Positions 1 to 5,862 are shown, counted from the stretch's first letter. The stretch is 5,863 nucleotides of DNA from Dysgonomonas sp. (GCA_030151105.1 JASLEN010000162.1:1-5863), one strand, 5' to 3'. Notes: generated by a model from the letters alone, not told the origin. A program made the numbers and translations.

Positions 1-840
1 TTTCGAACGGAACTAGCCCAAATGAGTGCTCTTCTATCTGATAGAGAAGCTCTATTCTACTATATATTCAAGGAGGAATATGCTCAATATTTCCGAAAAA
101 CGGGTAAGAAAGACTTTGATGGAGACAAAACTAATGTTCTATTGAGTGCATTTTTTGAATCGACTGATGCAGACAGCCTTACACTAGAATATGAGGTTTC
201 GACCGAGAGCCTCGCATCTACAGACTATCTTTCGTATCTCGAAGAAGAGAAAACAAAAAAAGAAAAGCAAGAAAAGCGCAAGCACTTGCAGAAGGAAACT
301 TTTGGAGGTCTAATTTATATAGAGGACAAAAGTGAGAATACTCAAGAAAAAGAGGTTGAACCCAAAATAGAGAAAGAGACACCATCGCTTAATCTCATTG
401 AGATAGAAGACCAGAGCGAAGATGACACTAATTTAGAACCAATAGTACCTCTCGAATATCCTATTCAAGAATATGTGATAGATGTAGAAGAGGAAGAAAT
501 TGAGGCAGTCCCTCTAAAACATCAAAGCATCATTGATAAGTTCCTTGAAAAGTCTAACAAAAAGGACTTTAGTATCAGCTTAGACAAGGAGGACTTGAAA
601 AATGACAAGGACTATGCTACAGATGACGAAGAAAGCAAAAGTGCATCAGAACTTGGTGAGGATATGTTTTTTACAGAAACTTTAGCAAAAATATATACCA
701 AACAAGGACGTTTTGAAAAAGCATACGAAATTATTGAGCATTTAAGTTTGAAATATCCAAGAAAAAATAGTTACTTTGCAGACCAATTAAGTTATCTAGA
801 GAAATTGATTATAAATTCAAAATATACAAAGAAGAAATGA
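1..840 (+). CDS. Bacteroidales-type hypothetical protein with TPR-like C-terminus (5' end outside window)
   Basis: The reading frame is open from base 1, and the first ATG at 22 is probably internal. The codons before it (FRTELAQ) continue smoothly into a segment around DREALFYYIF that resembles the conserved DRRxLFYLI stretch found well inside related Bacteroidales proteins, so I read this as a 3' fragment. Counting from that ATG, residues 70-210 are highly charged, mostly acidic and probably disordered, with two similar patches (LIYIEDKSEN at 97-106 and LIEIEDQSED at 125-134). Residues 168-182 (SIIDKFLEKSNKKDF) recall an IDxFL motif of the family. Residues 216-263 form a TPR-like helical pair (TETLAKIYTKQGRFEKAYEI, then a YPRKNSYFADQL segment). 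There is no membrane segment in the visible part. The stop overlaps the secG start (ATGA), implying cotranscription and translational coupling. Biochemical function is unknown; location beside secG is the main clue, and a link to the cell envelope would be speculation. Confidence 0.82.
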   Translation, partial: FRTELAQMSALLSDREALFYYIFKEEYAQYFRKTGKKDFDGDKTNVLLSAFFESTDADSLTLEYEVSTESLASTDYLSYLEEEKTKKEKQEKRKHLQKETFGGLIYIEDKSENTQEKEVEPKIEKETPSLNLIEIEDQSEDDTNLEPIVPLEYPIQEYVIDVEEEEIEAVPLKHQSIIDKFLEKSNKKDFSISLDKEDLKNDKDYATDDEESKSASELGEDMFFTETLAKIYTKQGRFEKAYEIIEHLSLKYPRKNSYFADQLSYLEKLIINSKYTKKK

Positions 841-1166
841 CTATTCTATTTACAATACTAATTCTAATAGCATCTGTTGCAATGATTCTTGTAGTGTTAG
901 TACAAAAATCAAAAGGTGGAGGATTAGCATCTGGTTTTTCATCTACAAACTCAATATTAGGAGTAAAGAAAACTACAGATACAGTAGAAAAAGTAACGTG
1001 GATACTAGCATCAGTTATGATTGTGCTTAGCATTGCTACAGTAGCACTAACACCAAGAGGTGTTCACAACATTTCGGTTGATGCTCCAGTAGTACCTGAG
1101 CAAACTATTCCAGATCTATCAACTGACATCCCTGCATTTCCAGGAGCAGCTGACGATAACGAATAA
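837..1166 (+). CDS. secG: Preprotein translocase subunit SecG
   Basis: SecG is the small, non-essential subunit of the SecYEG inner-membrane channel, where it helps SecA-driven export. The 109-residue product has the expected architecture: a first transmembrane helix at about residues 2-22, a conserved Gly/Ser-rich cytoplasmic loop (VQKSKGGGLASGF at 22-34, followed by a TNSILGVKKTTD segment), and a second transmembrane helix at about 53-71. The loop motif is the family's signature. After the second helix comes a tail of about 38 residues rich in Pro, Asp and Glu; extended hydrophilic tails are, to my knowledge, common in Bacteroidota SecG. The start ATG overlaps the upstream stop by four bases, so ribosomes may reinitiate there; the preceding bases are purine-rich (AAGAAGAA) but not a strong Shine-Dalgarno. 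A strong hairpin terminator follows 17 bases after the stop, so secG ends its transcription unit. Confidence 0.95.
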   Translation: MTILFTILILIASVAMILVVLVQKSKGGGLASGFSSTNSILGVKKTTDTVEKVTWILASVMIVLSIATVALTPRGVHNISVDAPVVPEQTIPDLSTDIPAFPGAADDNE

Positions 1167-1183
1167 TCAATCTTCGAAGCATA

Positions 1184-1219
1184 AAAAAAGAGCATTCAAT
1201 ATTTTGGATGCTCTTTTTT
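1184..1219. terminator. Bidirectional intrinsic terminator between secG and the HsdR-N-like gene
   Basis: The arms 1184-1199 and 1204-1219 pair over 16 positions with a four-base loop (TATT). The core is GAGCAT/ATGCTC, followed inward by one G-U wobble, one C-G and two A-U pairs. The outer part is an A tract on the left and a T tract on the right, so either strand's RNA would carry a hairpin with a U run. It sits between two convergent genes (stops at 1166 and 1242), as expected for a shared terminator. Confidence 0.9.
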
Positions 1220-1241
1220 ATTTTACAGATAATGTTTAGAA

Positions 1242-1703
1242 TTATTCTTCAACGAGTAATTGCTCATAAGTAGGAATTTCCTCTAGATATTTAATCTGCT
1301 GGTTCTCATAATCTACTTGACAGCAATAATGACTAAGTCCATTAGAAACAATAAGATACTCTACACGTAACACAATATTATACCTAGCAATCTGATCAAA
1401 AACTTTCTGAGTTATATTCACCTCTGGTGCTTTATATTCCACTATCATTAGTGGCTCTCCCATCCGATCAAAGACAACAGAATCACAGCGCTTCTTTTGC
1501 CCATTCAAATTCACTTGCATCTCATTAGCAATCAAAGCTTGAGGATACTCTTTTTCGGCAATAAGAAAGTTTACAAAATGCTGTCTCACCCACTCCTCAG
1601 GCGTTAGAGCAACATATCTCTTGCGCAACTTATCGAAAACAGATGGACGACCATCTACTTTAGCAAGCTTGATATCGAATGCAGGCAGGTTTAACTCCAA
1701 CAT
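1242..1703 (-). CDS. Small stand-alone HsdR N-terminal-like protein (PD-(D/E)XK nuclease fold)
   Basis: The 153-residue protein resembles the type I restriction enzyme R-protein N-terminal domain family (HSDR_N_2, as I recognise it), but is only that domain: there are no helicase motifs and no hsdM or hsdS genes nearby. Residues 35-60 (TPEEWVRQHFVNFLIAEKEY and following) form the usual helical lead-in. The nuclease-like core then shows E61, D74 (KRCDSVVFD), and E89-Y-K91 (IVEYKAPE), followed by Q104 and RY at 107-108, the pattern of a D-x14-ExK site. All the expected acidic and lysine residues are present, so catalytic activity is plausible but unproven. Similar short proteins are annotated as hypothetical or type I restriction N-terminus proteins across Bacteroidales, often near holA and amn as here, which argues for a housekeeping rather than a restriction role. 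The start at 1703 is the natural one; no Shine-Dalgarno is seen in the A/T-rich leader. Confidence 0.85.
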   Translation of the reverse strand: MLELNLPAFDIKLAKVDGRPSVFDKLRKRYVALTPEEWVRQHFVNFLIAEKEYPQALIANEMQVNLNGQKKRCDSVVFDRMGEPLMIVEYKAPEVNITQKVFDQIARYNIVLRVEYLIVSNGLSHYCCQVDYENQQIKYLEEIPTYEQLLVEE

Positions 1704-1710
1704 ATTTTAT

Positions 1711-1718
1711 TATCTTTG
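1711..1718 (+). promoter_or_regulatory. Candidate Bacteroidota -7 element for amn
   Basis: TATCTTTG is an exact match to the TAnnTTTG -7 consensus used by the primary sigma factor of Bacteroidota. It lies about 100 bases upstream of the amn start, which would give a 5' leader of roughly 90 bases. I find no good TTG -33 element at the expected 19-21 base spacing, so the assignment is tentative. Confidence 0.4.
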
Positions 1719-1800
1719 ATAAAAGTTTCAAAAAAAGCACTCTTTAATTAACAATTCTGATTATATTTCTATTATTACATTAGAACAATAAACAGAGAAA

Positions 1801-1831
1801 CAAAATTATAGCTATTATGAAAACAAAACAA
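1801..1831 (-). promoter_or_regulatory. Candidate promoter for the HsdR-N-like gene, overlapping the amn start
   Basis: Read on the minus strand, TTG at 1831-1829 is followed after 20 bases by TAATTTTG at 1808-1801, a match to the TTG / TAnnTTTG Bacteroidota promoter pattern with ideal spacing. Transcription would start near 1794, leaving a leader of about 90 bases before the ATG at 1703. The element covers the amn start codon (1817-1819), so it could also be a chance match in A/T-rich DNA. Confidence 0.35.
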
Positions 1832-2590
1832 GCAATTGTGGAAAATTGGCTTCCACGCTATACCAAAAGACCTCTGAGTGAATTTACAAAGCACATTCTA
1901 CTTACCAATTTTTCGAAATATGTAGAAGTATTTGCAAAACATTTCAACGTGCCTATCCTTGGTTTAGATGGCAATATGCCCAATGCTTCGGCAAATGGTA
2001 TCACTATCATCAATTTTGGCATGGGAAGTGCCAATGCTGCTACAATAATGGACTTGTTGAGTGCTGTAGAACCAGAAGCTGTATTATTTCTAGGTAAATG
2101 CGGAGGAACAAAAGAGGAGAATCAATTGGGCGATTACATCTTGCCGATTGCGGCCATCCGTGGCGAGGGGACTTCGAACGACTACTATCCACCTGAAGTA
2201 CCATCACTTCCTGCATTTAGTCTATTACGCTCTGTTTCAACTAATATTAGAGATAGAAATAAAGATTACTGGACAGGAACGGTTTATACGACCAACCGCC
2301 GTGTATGGGAATATGACGAAAACTTCAAAGAGTATCTGCGAAGAGTAAGAGTAATGGCTGTGGATATGGAAACTGCAACACTATTTACTTGCGGATTTGC
2401 CAATCGCATCCCTACTGGAGCCTTGCTTCTGGTATCAGACCAACCAATGATTTCGGATGGAGTGAAAACAGAAAAGAGTGACAGCATAGTAACTCAACAA
2501 TTTGTAGAAGATCATGTTATGATTGGGATAGAATCGCTTGAGCGTCTGATAAATAATGATAAAACAGTGAGACACCTACGCTTTGATTAA
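1817..2590 (+). CDS. amn: AMP nucleosidase
   Basis: This enzyme hydrolyses AMP to adenine and ribose 5-phosphate in the cytoplasm, controlling AMP level and feeding purine salvage. The 257-residue product is the short form, consisting of the nucleoside phosphorylase-like (PNP/UDP) domain without the extra N-terminal domain of the E. coli enzyme (about 480 residues). Visible landmarks are INFGMGSANA at 65-74, FLGKCGG at 91-97 (phosphate-side glycine loops), RGEGTSNDYYPPEVPSLPAF at 115-134, TVYTTNRR at 155-162, AVDMETATLF at 181-190 (the nucleoside/ribose-binding Met-Glu pair M184-E185) and LLVSDQP at 204-210, in which D208 is the likely catalytic aspartate. The N-terminus (KTKQAIVENWLPRYTKR) matches what I know of Bacteroidales Amn, supporting the chosen start. 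It diverges from the HsdR-N-like gene and is followed 88 bases later by holA on the same strand, with no clear terminator between. Confidence 0.94.
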   Translation: MKTKQAIVENWLPRYTKRPLSEFTKHILLTNFSKYVEVFAKHFNVPILGLDGNMPNASANGITIINFGMGSANAATIMDLLSAVEPEAVLFLGKCGGTKEENQLGDYILPIAAIRGEGTSNDYYPPEVPSLPAFSLLRSVSTNIRDRNKDYWTGTVYTTNRRVWEYDENFKEYLRRVRVMAVDMETATLFTCGFANRIPTGALLLVSDQPMISDGVKTEKSDSIVTQQFVEDHVMIGIESLERLINNDKTVRHLRFD

Positions 2591-2621
2591 CAAAAAGCTC
2601 ACAAAATAAGAACAAAAATAA

Positions 2622-2671
2622 TTAGGTAGAAAGCTAGTCTTGAAATCAGATTTTGAATCTCGCCTTCCTAA
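2622..2671 (+). other. Weak nested stem-loop in the amn-holA spacer
   Basis: The spacer holds TTAGG (2622-2626) complementary to CCTAA (2667-2671), enclosing a small hairpin AGATT-TTG-AATCT (2648-2660). There is no U run, so it is not an intrinsic terminator. It could be a holA leader structure or chance. TAGTCTTG at 2635-2642 is one mismatch from TAnnTTTG and might be a holA -7 element, but no -33 match accompanies it. No other signal is seen in 2591-2678. Confidence 0.2.
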
Positions 2672-2678
2672 ATAATAT

Positions 2679-3683
2679 ATGACCTACGAACAGATTGTAA
2701 AAGACATTAGAGCTCGCAAATTTGCACCTATCTATCTACTGATGGGCGATGAACCTTATTATATAGATGAATTAACAAATCTATTGACAGAGGCTGTTGT
2801 GCCTGAAGATATGAGAGATTTTAACCAAACAATCTTGTATGGCTTGGAGACAAACGTAAACGATGTAGTGATAGCATCTCGTCGTTTTCCGATGATGACA
2901 GACCATCAATTGATTGTGATTAAAGAGGCTCAGAGGCTTGCTAAAATTGATGACTTGGAGGTTTATACCAAAAGTCCTCTGGCTTCTACAATATTAGTTA
3001 TCAATTATAAAGGAGGTACTGTGGACAAACGCAAAAAGTTTGCTGCCACAGTGGACAAAAATGGAGTAGTTTTTGAATCAAAAAAGATTCCTGACTACAA
3101 AATGCCTGCCTTTATCAGCTCTTTTGTTCAAGAAAAGAAACTGACCATTGATGACAAATCGGCTCAGATGCTGTCTGATTATCTAGGTAACGACTTGAGT
3201 AAATTGTCTAATGAGCTTGACAAGCTAATAATTGCTTTGCCAGAGTCACAAACTCGAATCACACCAGAAATCATCGAGCAGAATATTGGTATCAGCAAGG
3301 ATTATAACAACTTTGAATTGTTGAAAGCTGTTATCACGAGAGATGTTTTCAAGGCAAATCAAATAGCTGATTATTTTGAAAAGAATCCAAAGAATAATCC
3401 TATGATAATGACTTTGGCTATTCTCTTCAATTTCTTTAGCAATCTAATGATTTGTTATTGGGCTCCTAACAAAACAGACAATGGTTTGGCTCAGGAACTT
3501 GGGTTGAGAAGCCCTTTTATGGCTAGAGATTATGTGACCGCTTTGAAGAGCTACAATGCCTTTAAATGTATGAATATTATCTCATTGCTTAGGACATACG
3601 ATGCCAAAGGCAAGGGTGTGGACAATCCCTCTACGCCTGATGGACAGCTCCTGAAAGAACTTTTATATAAAATAATGCACTAA
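2679..3683 (+). CDS. holA: DNA polymerase III delta subunit (clamp-loader wrench)
   Basis: HolA is the clamp-loader subunit that opens the beta sliding clamp so that it can be placed on primed DNA at the replication fork. The 334 residues match the family's usual length. The N-terminal domain begins with the signature PIYLLMGDEPYYIDEL (17-32). VVIASRRFPMMTDHQLIVIKEA (63-84) follows; by alignment with E. coli delta, the F70-P-M-M73 patch would be the beta-contacting element. The AAA+-like fold lacks a Walker A motif, as expected for delta. The middle carries LSDYLGNDLSKLSNELDKL (165-183), the conserved helix of the lid domain, and the C-terminal collar domain includes LAILFNFFSNLM (about 246-257) and the GLRSPFMARDY region. 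The start is set by the family N-terminus and lies in an A/T-rich leader without Shine-Dalgarno. It may be cotranscribed with amn (88-base gap) and ends at a large palindromic terminator. Confidence 0.95.
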   Translation: MTYEQIVKDIRARKFAPIYLLMGDEPYYIDELTNLLTEAVVPEDMRDFNQTILYGLETNVNDVVIASRRFPMMTDHQLIVIKEAQRLAKIDDLEVYTKSPLASTILVINYKGGTVDKRKKFAATVDKNGVVFESKKIPDYKMPAFISSFVQEKKLTIDDKSAQMLSDYLGNDLSKLSNELDKLIIALPESQTRITPEIIEQNIGISKDYNNFELLKAVITRDVFKANQIADYFEKNPKNNPMIMTLAILFNFFSNLMICYWAPNKTDNGLAQELGLRSPFMARDYVTALKSYNAFKCMNIISLLRTYDAKGKGVDNPSTPDGQLLKELLYKIMH

Positions 3684-3700
3684 GTTTATTTTATAGATAT

Positions 3701-3748
3701 GAAAACAAAAGAGGGATATTTCAATTGAAATATCCCTCTTTTGTTTTC
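3701..3748. terminator. 48-bp perfect palindrome, bidirectional terminator between holA and the DUF5606 gene
   Basis: Bases 3701-3724 and 3725-3748 are exact reverse complements, 24 bp per arm with no spacer. The centre is TTTCAATTGAAA, the middle of each arm contains GAGGGATAT/ATATCCCTC, and the outer part is an A-rich left arm and T-rich right arm (CTCTTTTGTTTTC). RNA from either strand would fold into a long hairpin followed by a U-rich stretch. It lies 17 bases from the holA stop and 15 bases from the stop of the convergent DUF5606 gene, so it can serve both. Confidence 0.88.
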
Positions 3749-3763
3749 TTTTGCTTGATGAAA

Positions 3764-4186
3764 TTACGCTTCAGCTTCTGTTTCTTCTTCGGCAACTTCT
3801 TCTACATCAAATTCGATATTTGCATTAATAAGCAAATTATACCAGTTGATCATTTTTTTCATATCCGATGGATGTACTCTATCTTCATCATAGTTAGGAA
3901 GCACTTCTTTGAAATATTTTCTCAAGTCGTCAGCTTTAGAGTTTGCTTGAGTAGAACACTCTTTTCCTGCTTCTTTAGTCTTCATTGCGCAAAGAACTTC
4001 TTTCAGCAACACTTCATCCTCTTGTGTATATATAGAGATATCACCTAACGATACAATCCTATCGCGAGCATGGATAGGCATTTTTTTATTGTCAGCTAAA
4101 GACTCTACAATTACCATGTTTTTGCTGTTAGAGACCAATTTGAAAAGCCCTGGTTTTCCTGAGATAGATAGAATAGTTTTTAACAT
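3764..4186 (-). CDS. DUF5606-family conserved protein of Bacteroidota
   Basis: The 140-residue protein begins MLKTILSISGKPGLFKLVSN, the hallmark of the Bacteroidota family I know as DUF5606. Residues 1-50 read as a small beta-rich domain (SISGKPGLFKLV, NMVIVESL, KKMPIHARDRIVSLGDISIYT). Residues 55-120 are mainly helical and include EVLLKEVLCAMKTKE, ADDLRKYFKEVLPNYDEDRV and SDMKKMINWYNLLINAN, where D-R-V-H-P-S-D-M-K-K-M is a well-conserved core. The final 16 residues are strongly acidic (EEVAEEETEAEA). There is no signal peptide or membrane segment, so it is predicted cytoplasmic. No function is established to my knowledge; the compact N-terminal domain followed by helices could be a nucleic-acid or protein-binding module, but that is inference. 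It has a good upstream promoter and a strong terminator, so it is probably a single-gene unit. Confidence 0.88.
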   Translation of the reverse strand: MLKTILSISGKPGLFKLVSNSKNMVIVESLADNKKMPIHARDRIVSLGDISIYTQEDEVLLKEVLCAMKTKEAGKECSTQANSKADDLRKYFKEVLPNYDEDRVHPSDMKKMINWYNLLINANIEFDVEEVAEEETEAEA

Positions 4187-4188
4187 AA

Positions 4189-4214
4189 TCGTGTTTAAAA
4201 TTTTTCGTGTTTAA
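4189..4214 (-). repeat. Short direct repeat in the DUF5606 leader
   Basis: The ten bases TCGTGTTTAA occur at 4189-4198 and again at 4205-4214 (TTAAACACGA on the transcribed strand), 16 bases apart, immediately before the start codon. It may be a binding site in the leader or simple chance in A/T-rich DNA. Confidence 0.4.
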
Positions 4215-4250
4215 CGTTTACCTTAATGTGAATTGTAAAATTTGTTTCCG

Positions 4251-4284
4251 CAAAGTTACAAAACTCACACAACAACTCGGCAAA
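4251..4284 (-). promoter_or_regulatory. Bacteroidota-type promoter for the DUF5606 gene
   Basis: On the minus strand TAACTTTG (4258-4251) is an exact match to the TAnnTTTG -7 element, in the common TAACTTTGC context. TTTG at 4284-4281 is a possible -33 element, though its 22-base spacing is slightly longer than usual. Transcription would start near 4244, leaving a leader of about 58 bases. The region 4285-4353, up to the helicase stop, is A/T-rich and shows no clear terminator hairpin. Confidence 0.65.
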
Positions 4285-4353
4285 AATAGTCGTATTGTTT
4301 TAAATATCAACTCTTCTTTCTAAAAAAGTATTCTCAAAAATCATTAAACCAAA

Positions 4354-5766
4354 CTATATGAAGTCTTTAGGAAGATTTACAAAGTACAATTTATGTGTAG
4401 CACGAGTAATTGCAGTATATAACCACCTATAAAAACTAACCCCAAGATGCTCCTCGGTGATATATCCAATATCTAAAAACACATTCATCCACTCACCACC
4501 TTGTGCCTTGTGGCAGGTTACGGCATAGGCAAATTTCACTTGTAAAGCATTAAAATAAGGATCAGCCTTCAATCCTTTCATCCGTGCTGACTTAGTAGAC
4601 AAACCTTCATAATCCTCCATCACGTTTTTGAAAAATTCCTCTTGCTGTTCACGAGTCAATCCAGCAGCCTCTGAATGGAGTGTATCTAAGAGAACTTTTA
4701 CTTCAAACTCTATATCGTAGTCAAGACTTCGAACTTCAACATCGCAAAATCTGAATCCAAAGACCTCTTGCAGATTCCGCACTCGTCTCACTTCTACAAT
4801 TTCGCCATTGGCTAAAAAGTCTATGCCATCTATTTTCTCAGTCCAATAATAATTATTCTTTGTTATCATCAACAAGTCGCCAGTTGAGAGTTCATCCTCA
4901 CGATAAAGAATAGTATTGCGCACGCCTTGATTGTATATGTTTGCACGCTTATTCGAACGAGTGACCACCATCGTACTATCCACCCCATCACGAGCATAGG
5001 CAGAGGACATCTCATCTATCAGATCCTCGCCACTTATCATTTTGGCATCAGTAAAAATATCGAGTTTCAACTTTGGATAAAGCTCAGTTGTCTCATTCCT
5101 TAAAGACTCCCTAATATTTGTAGCATTGAATAAAATTCCAGAATCTTCCCCTTGACGCACGACCTCTGTCAAATTGGTAGAAAACACATCCATTCCGTAG
5201 CCCTCTAGCATTCCAATGCTCAAAGCGGGACTATCCTCTAAACCTACTGGAGGCAACTGTGCAGAATCTCCAATAAGCAATAAACGACAATTCTCGCCTG
5301 AATAAACATAACGAATCAAATCATCTAACAATCTGCCACTACCAAAGGAATAGTTGCCAAATGAATCGTTGCTTATCATGGATGCCTCATCCACAATAAA
5401 CAAAGTATCCTTATGCAAATTGTCCATGATTCCGAAGTCAGCGGAATCACCTGTATAGGCTTTTTGACGATAGATTTTCTTATGAATAGTAAAGGCAGGA
5501 TGCTCTGAGTAGAAGGAAAAAACCTTTGCTGCCCGACCTGTGGGGGCTAGAAGGACGGTTTTCTGTTTTAACTCGTTCATCGTTTTCACCAACGAACCTA
5601 TCAACGAAGACTTTCCTGTACCAGCATAACCCGTCAAGAGAAATAACGTTTCATGTTTTTGTAAGAAAAGAAACTCTACGATCATCTCCAAAGCCTCAGC
5701 CTGTTGCACAGTAGGTTCGAAAGCAAAATTGGTCTTTATCTTCTCTAAAAAAAACTTACTTATCAT
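4354..5766 (-). CDS. Superfamily 1B (RecD/Dda-like) ATP-dependent DNA helicase
   Basis: The 470-residue protein carries the SF1 helicase motifs in order. QQ at 21-22 is a Q-motif-like position and GYAGTGKSS at 46-54 is Walker A with K52. LAPTGRAAK at 73-81 is motif Ia and FIVDEASM at 123-130 is Walker B with D126/E127. LLIGDSAQLPPVG at 163-175 is motif III, EVVRQ at 201-205 and VVTRSNKRAN at 267-276 are motif IV region, and NGE is at 320-322. YAVTCHKAQGGEW at 414-426 is motif V, and YTAITRATHKLYF at 450-462 is motif VI with its arginine. It should unwind DNA 5' to 3' using ATP. Residues 345-405 form a charged, mostly helical insertion before motif V. It lacks the N-terminal domains of RecD and RecD2, and no recB or recC gene is adjacent, so it is better viewed as a stand-alone Dda-like helicase than as exonuclease V alpha, the label such proteins often receive. 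The start follows a purine-rich GAAGAGAGAAT; an ATG 13 bases upstream is out of frame. Confidence 0.92.
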   Translation of the reverse strand: MISKFFLEKIKTNFAFEPTVQQAEALEMIVEFLFLQKHETLFLLTGYAGTGKSSLIGSLVKTMNELKQKTVLLAPTGRAAKVFSFYSEHPAFTIHKKIYRQKAYTGDSADFGIMDNLHKDTLFIVDEASMISNDSFGNYSFGSGRLLDDLIRYVYSGENCRLLLIGDSAQLPPVGLEDSPALSIGMLEGYGMDVFSTNLTEVVRQGEDSGILFNATNIRESLRNETTELYPKLKLDIFTDAKMISGEDLIDEMSSAYARDGVDSTMVVTRSNKRANIYNQGVRNTILYREDELSTGDLLMITKNNYYWTEKIDGIDFLANGEIVEVRRVRNLQEVFGFRFCDVEVRSLDYDIEFEVKVLLDTLHSEAAGLTREQQEEFFKNVMEDYEGLSTKSARMKGLKADPYFNALQVKFAYAVTCHKAQGGEWMNVFLDIGYITEEHLGVSFYRWLYTAITRATHKLYFVNLPKDFI

Positions 5767-5787
5767 ATTCTCTCTTCATTTGGATAT

Positions 5788-5795
5788 CAAAAGTA
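5788..5795 (-). promoter_or_regulatory. Candidate -7 element for the helicase gene
   Basis: On the minus strand TACTTTTG exactly fits TAnnTTTG, about 22 bases upstream of the start codon, implying a very short leader. No TTG is found at the usual -33 spacing; the nearest (5827-5825) is 29 bases away. Confidence 0.4.
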
Positions 5796-5808
5796 GCTTT
5801 AAAAGCTA
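5794..5808. repeat. Palindrome abutting the helicase -7 element
   Basis: TAGCTTT (5794-5800) and AAAGCTA (5802-5808) are reverse complements around one base. They overlap the last two bases of the candidate -7 box and extend upstream. This is where a repressor could occlude RNA polymerase, so an operator is possible; a regulator is not visible in the window. Confidence 0.35.
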
Positions 5809-5850
5809 TCTTTTTCTAAATTTGCAATAACAATTAGGGCTTATTTAACT

Positions 5851-5862
5851 TATAAGCTTATA
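5851..5862. repeat. Short palindrome at the right edge
   Basis: TATAAGCTTATA is a perfect 12-bp palindrome, and ATAAGC within it also pairs with GCTTAT at 5839-5844. The window ends one base later, so it cannot be seen whether it belongs to a terminator or regulatory site of a gene beyond the edge. Confidence 0.3.

Noticed and set aside
809..1033. 74-residue open frame on the minus strand
   Set aside because: It lies antisense to secG, whose protein is unmistakable, and its translation resembles no family I know.
1242..1703. Part of a type I restriction-modification system
   Set aside because: No hsdM, hsdS or R-subunit motor domain is present in the window; the neighbours are core genes, so a defence island is not supported.
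2148..2348. 66-residue plus-strand open frame inside amn
   Set aside because: It is fully contained in the amn coding region in another frame, with no recognisable protein features.
2284..2487. 67-residue minus-strand open frame inside amn
   Set aside because: It is antisense to conserved amn sequence, including the VDMETA motif, and has no support of its own.
2591..2678. Riboswitch in the amn-holA spacer
   Set aside because: The pairing is short and weak, and no known riboswitch core is recognisable.
3725..4048. 107-residue plus-strand open frame rich in Phe and Cys
   Set aside because: It starts after the centre of the palindromic terminator and runs antisense to the DUF5606 gene. Its hydrophobic, Phe-rich composition is what the reverse complement of acidic and lysine-rich codons (GAA, AAA) gives, so it is not a real membrane protein.
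5526..5714. 62-residue plus-strand open frame
   Set aside because: It is antisense to the helicase Walker A and motif Ia region and has no independent support.
5839..5857. Intrinsic terminator at the right edge
   Set aside because: GCTTAT and ATAAGC can pair across a seven-base loop, but the stem is only six A/T-rich pairs and no U tract is visible before the window ends.
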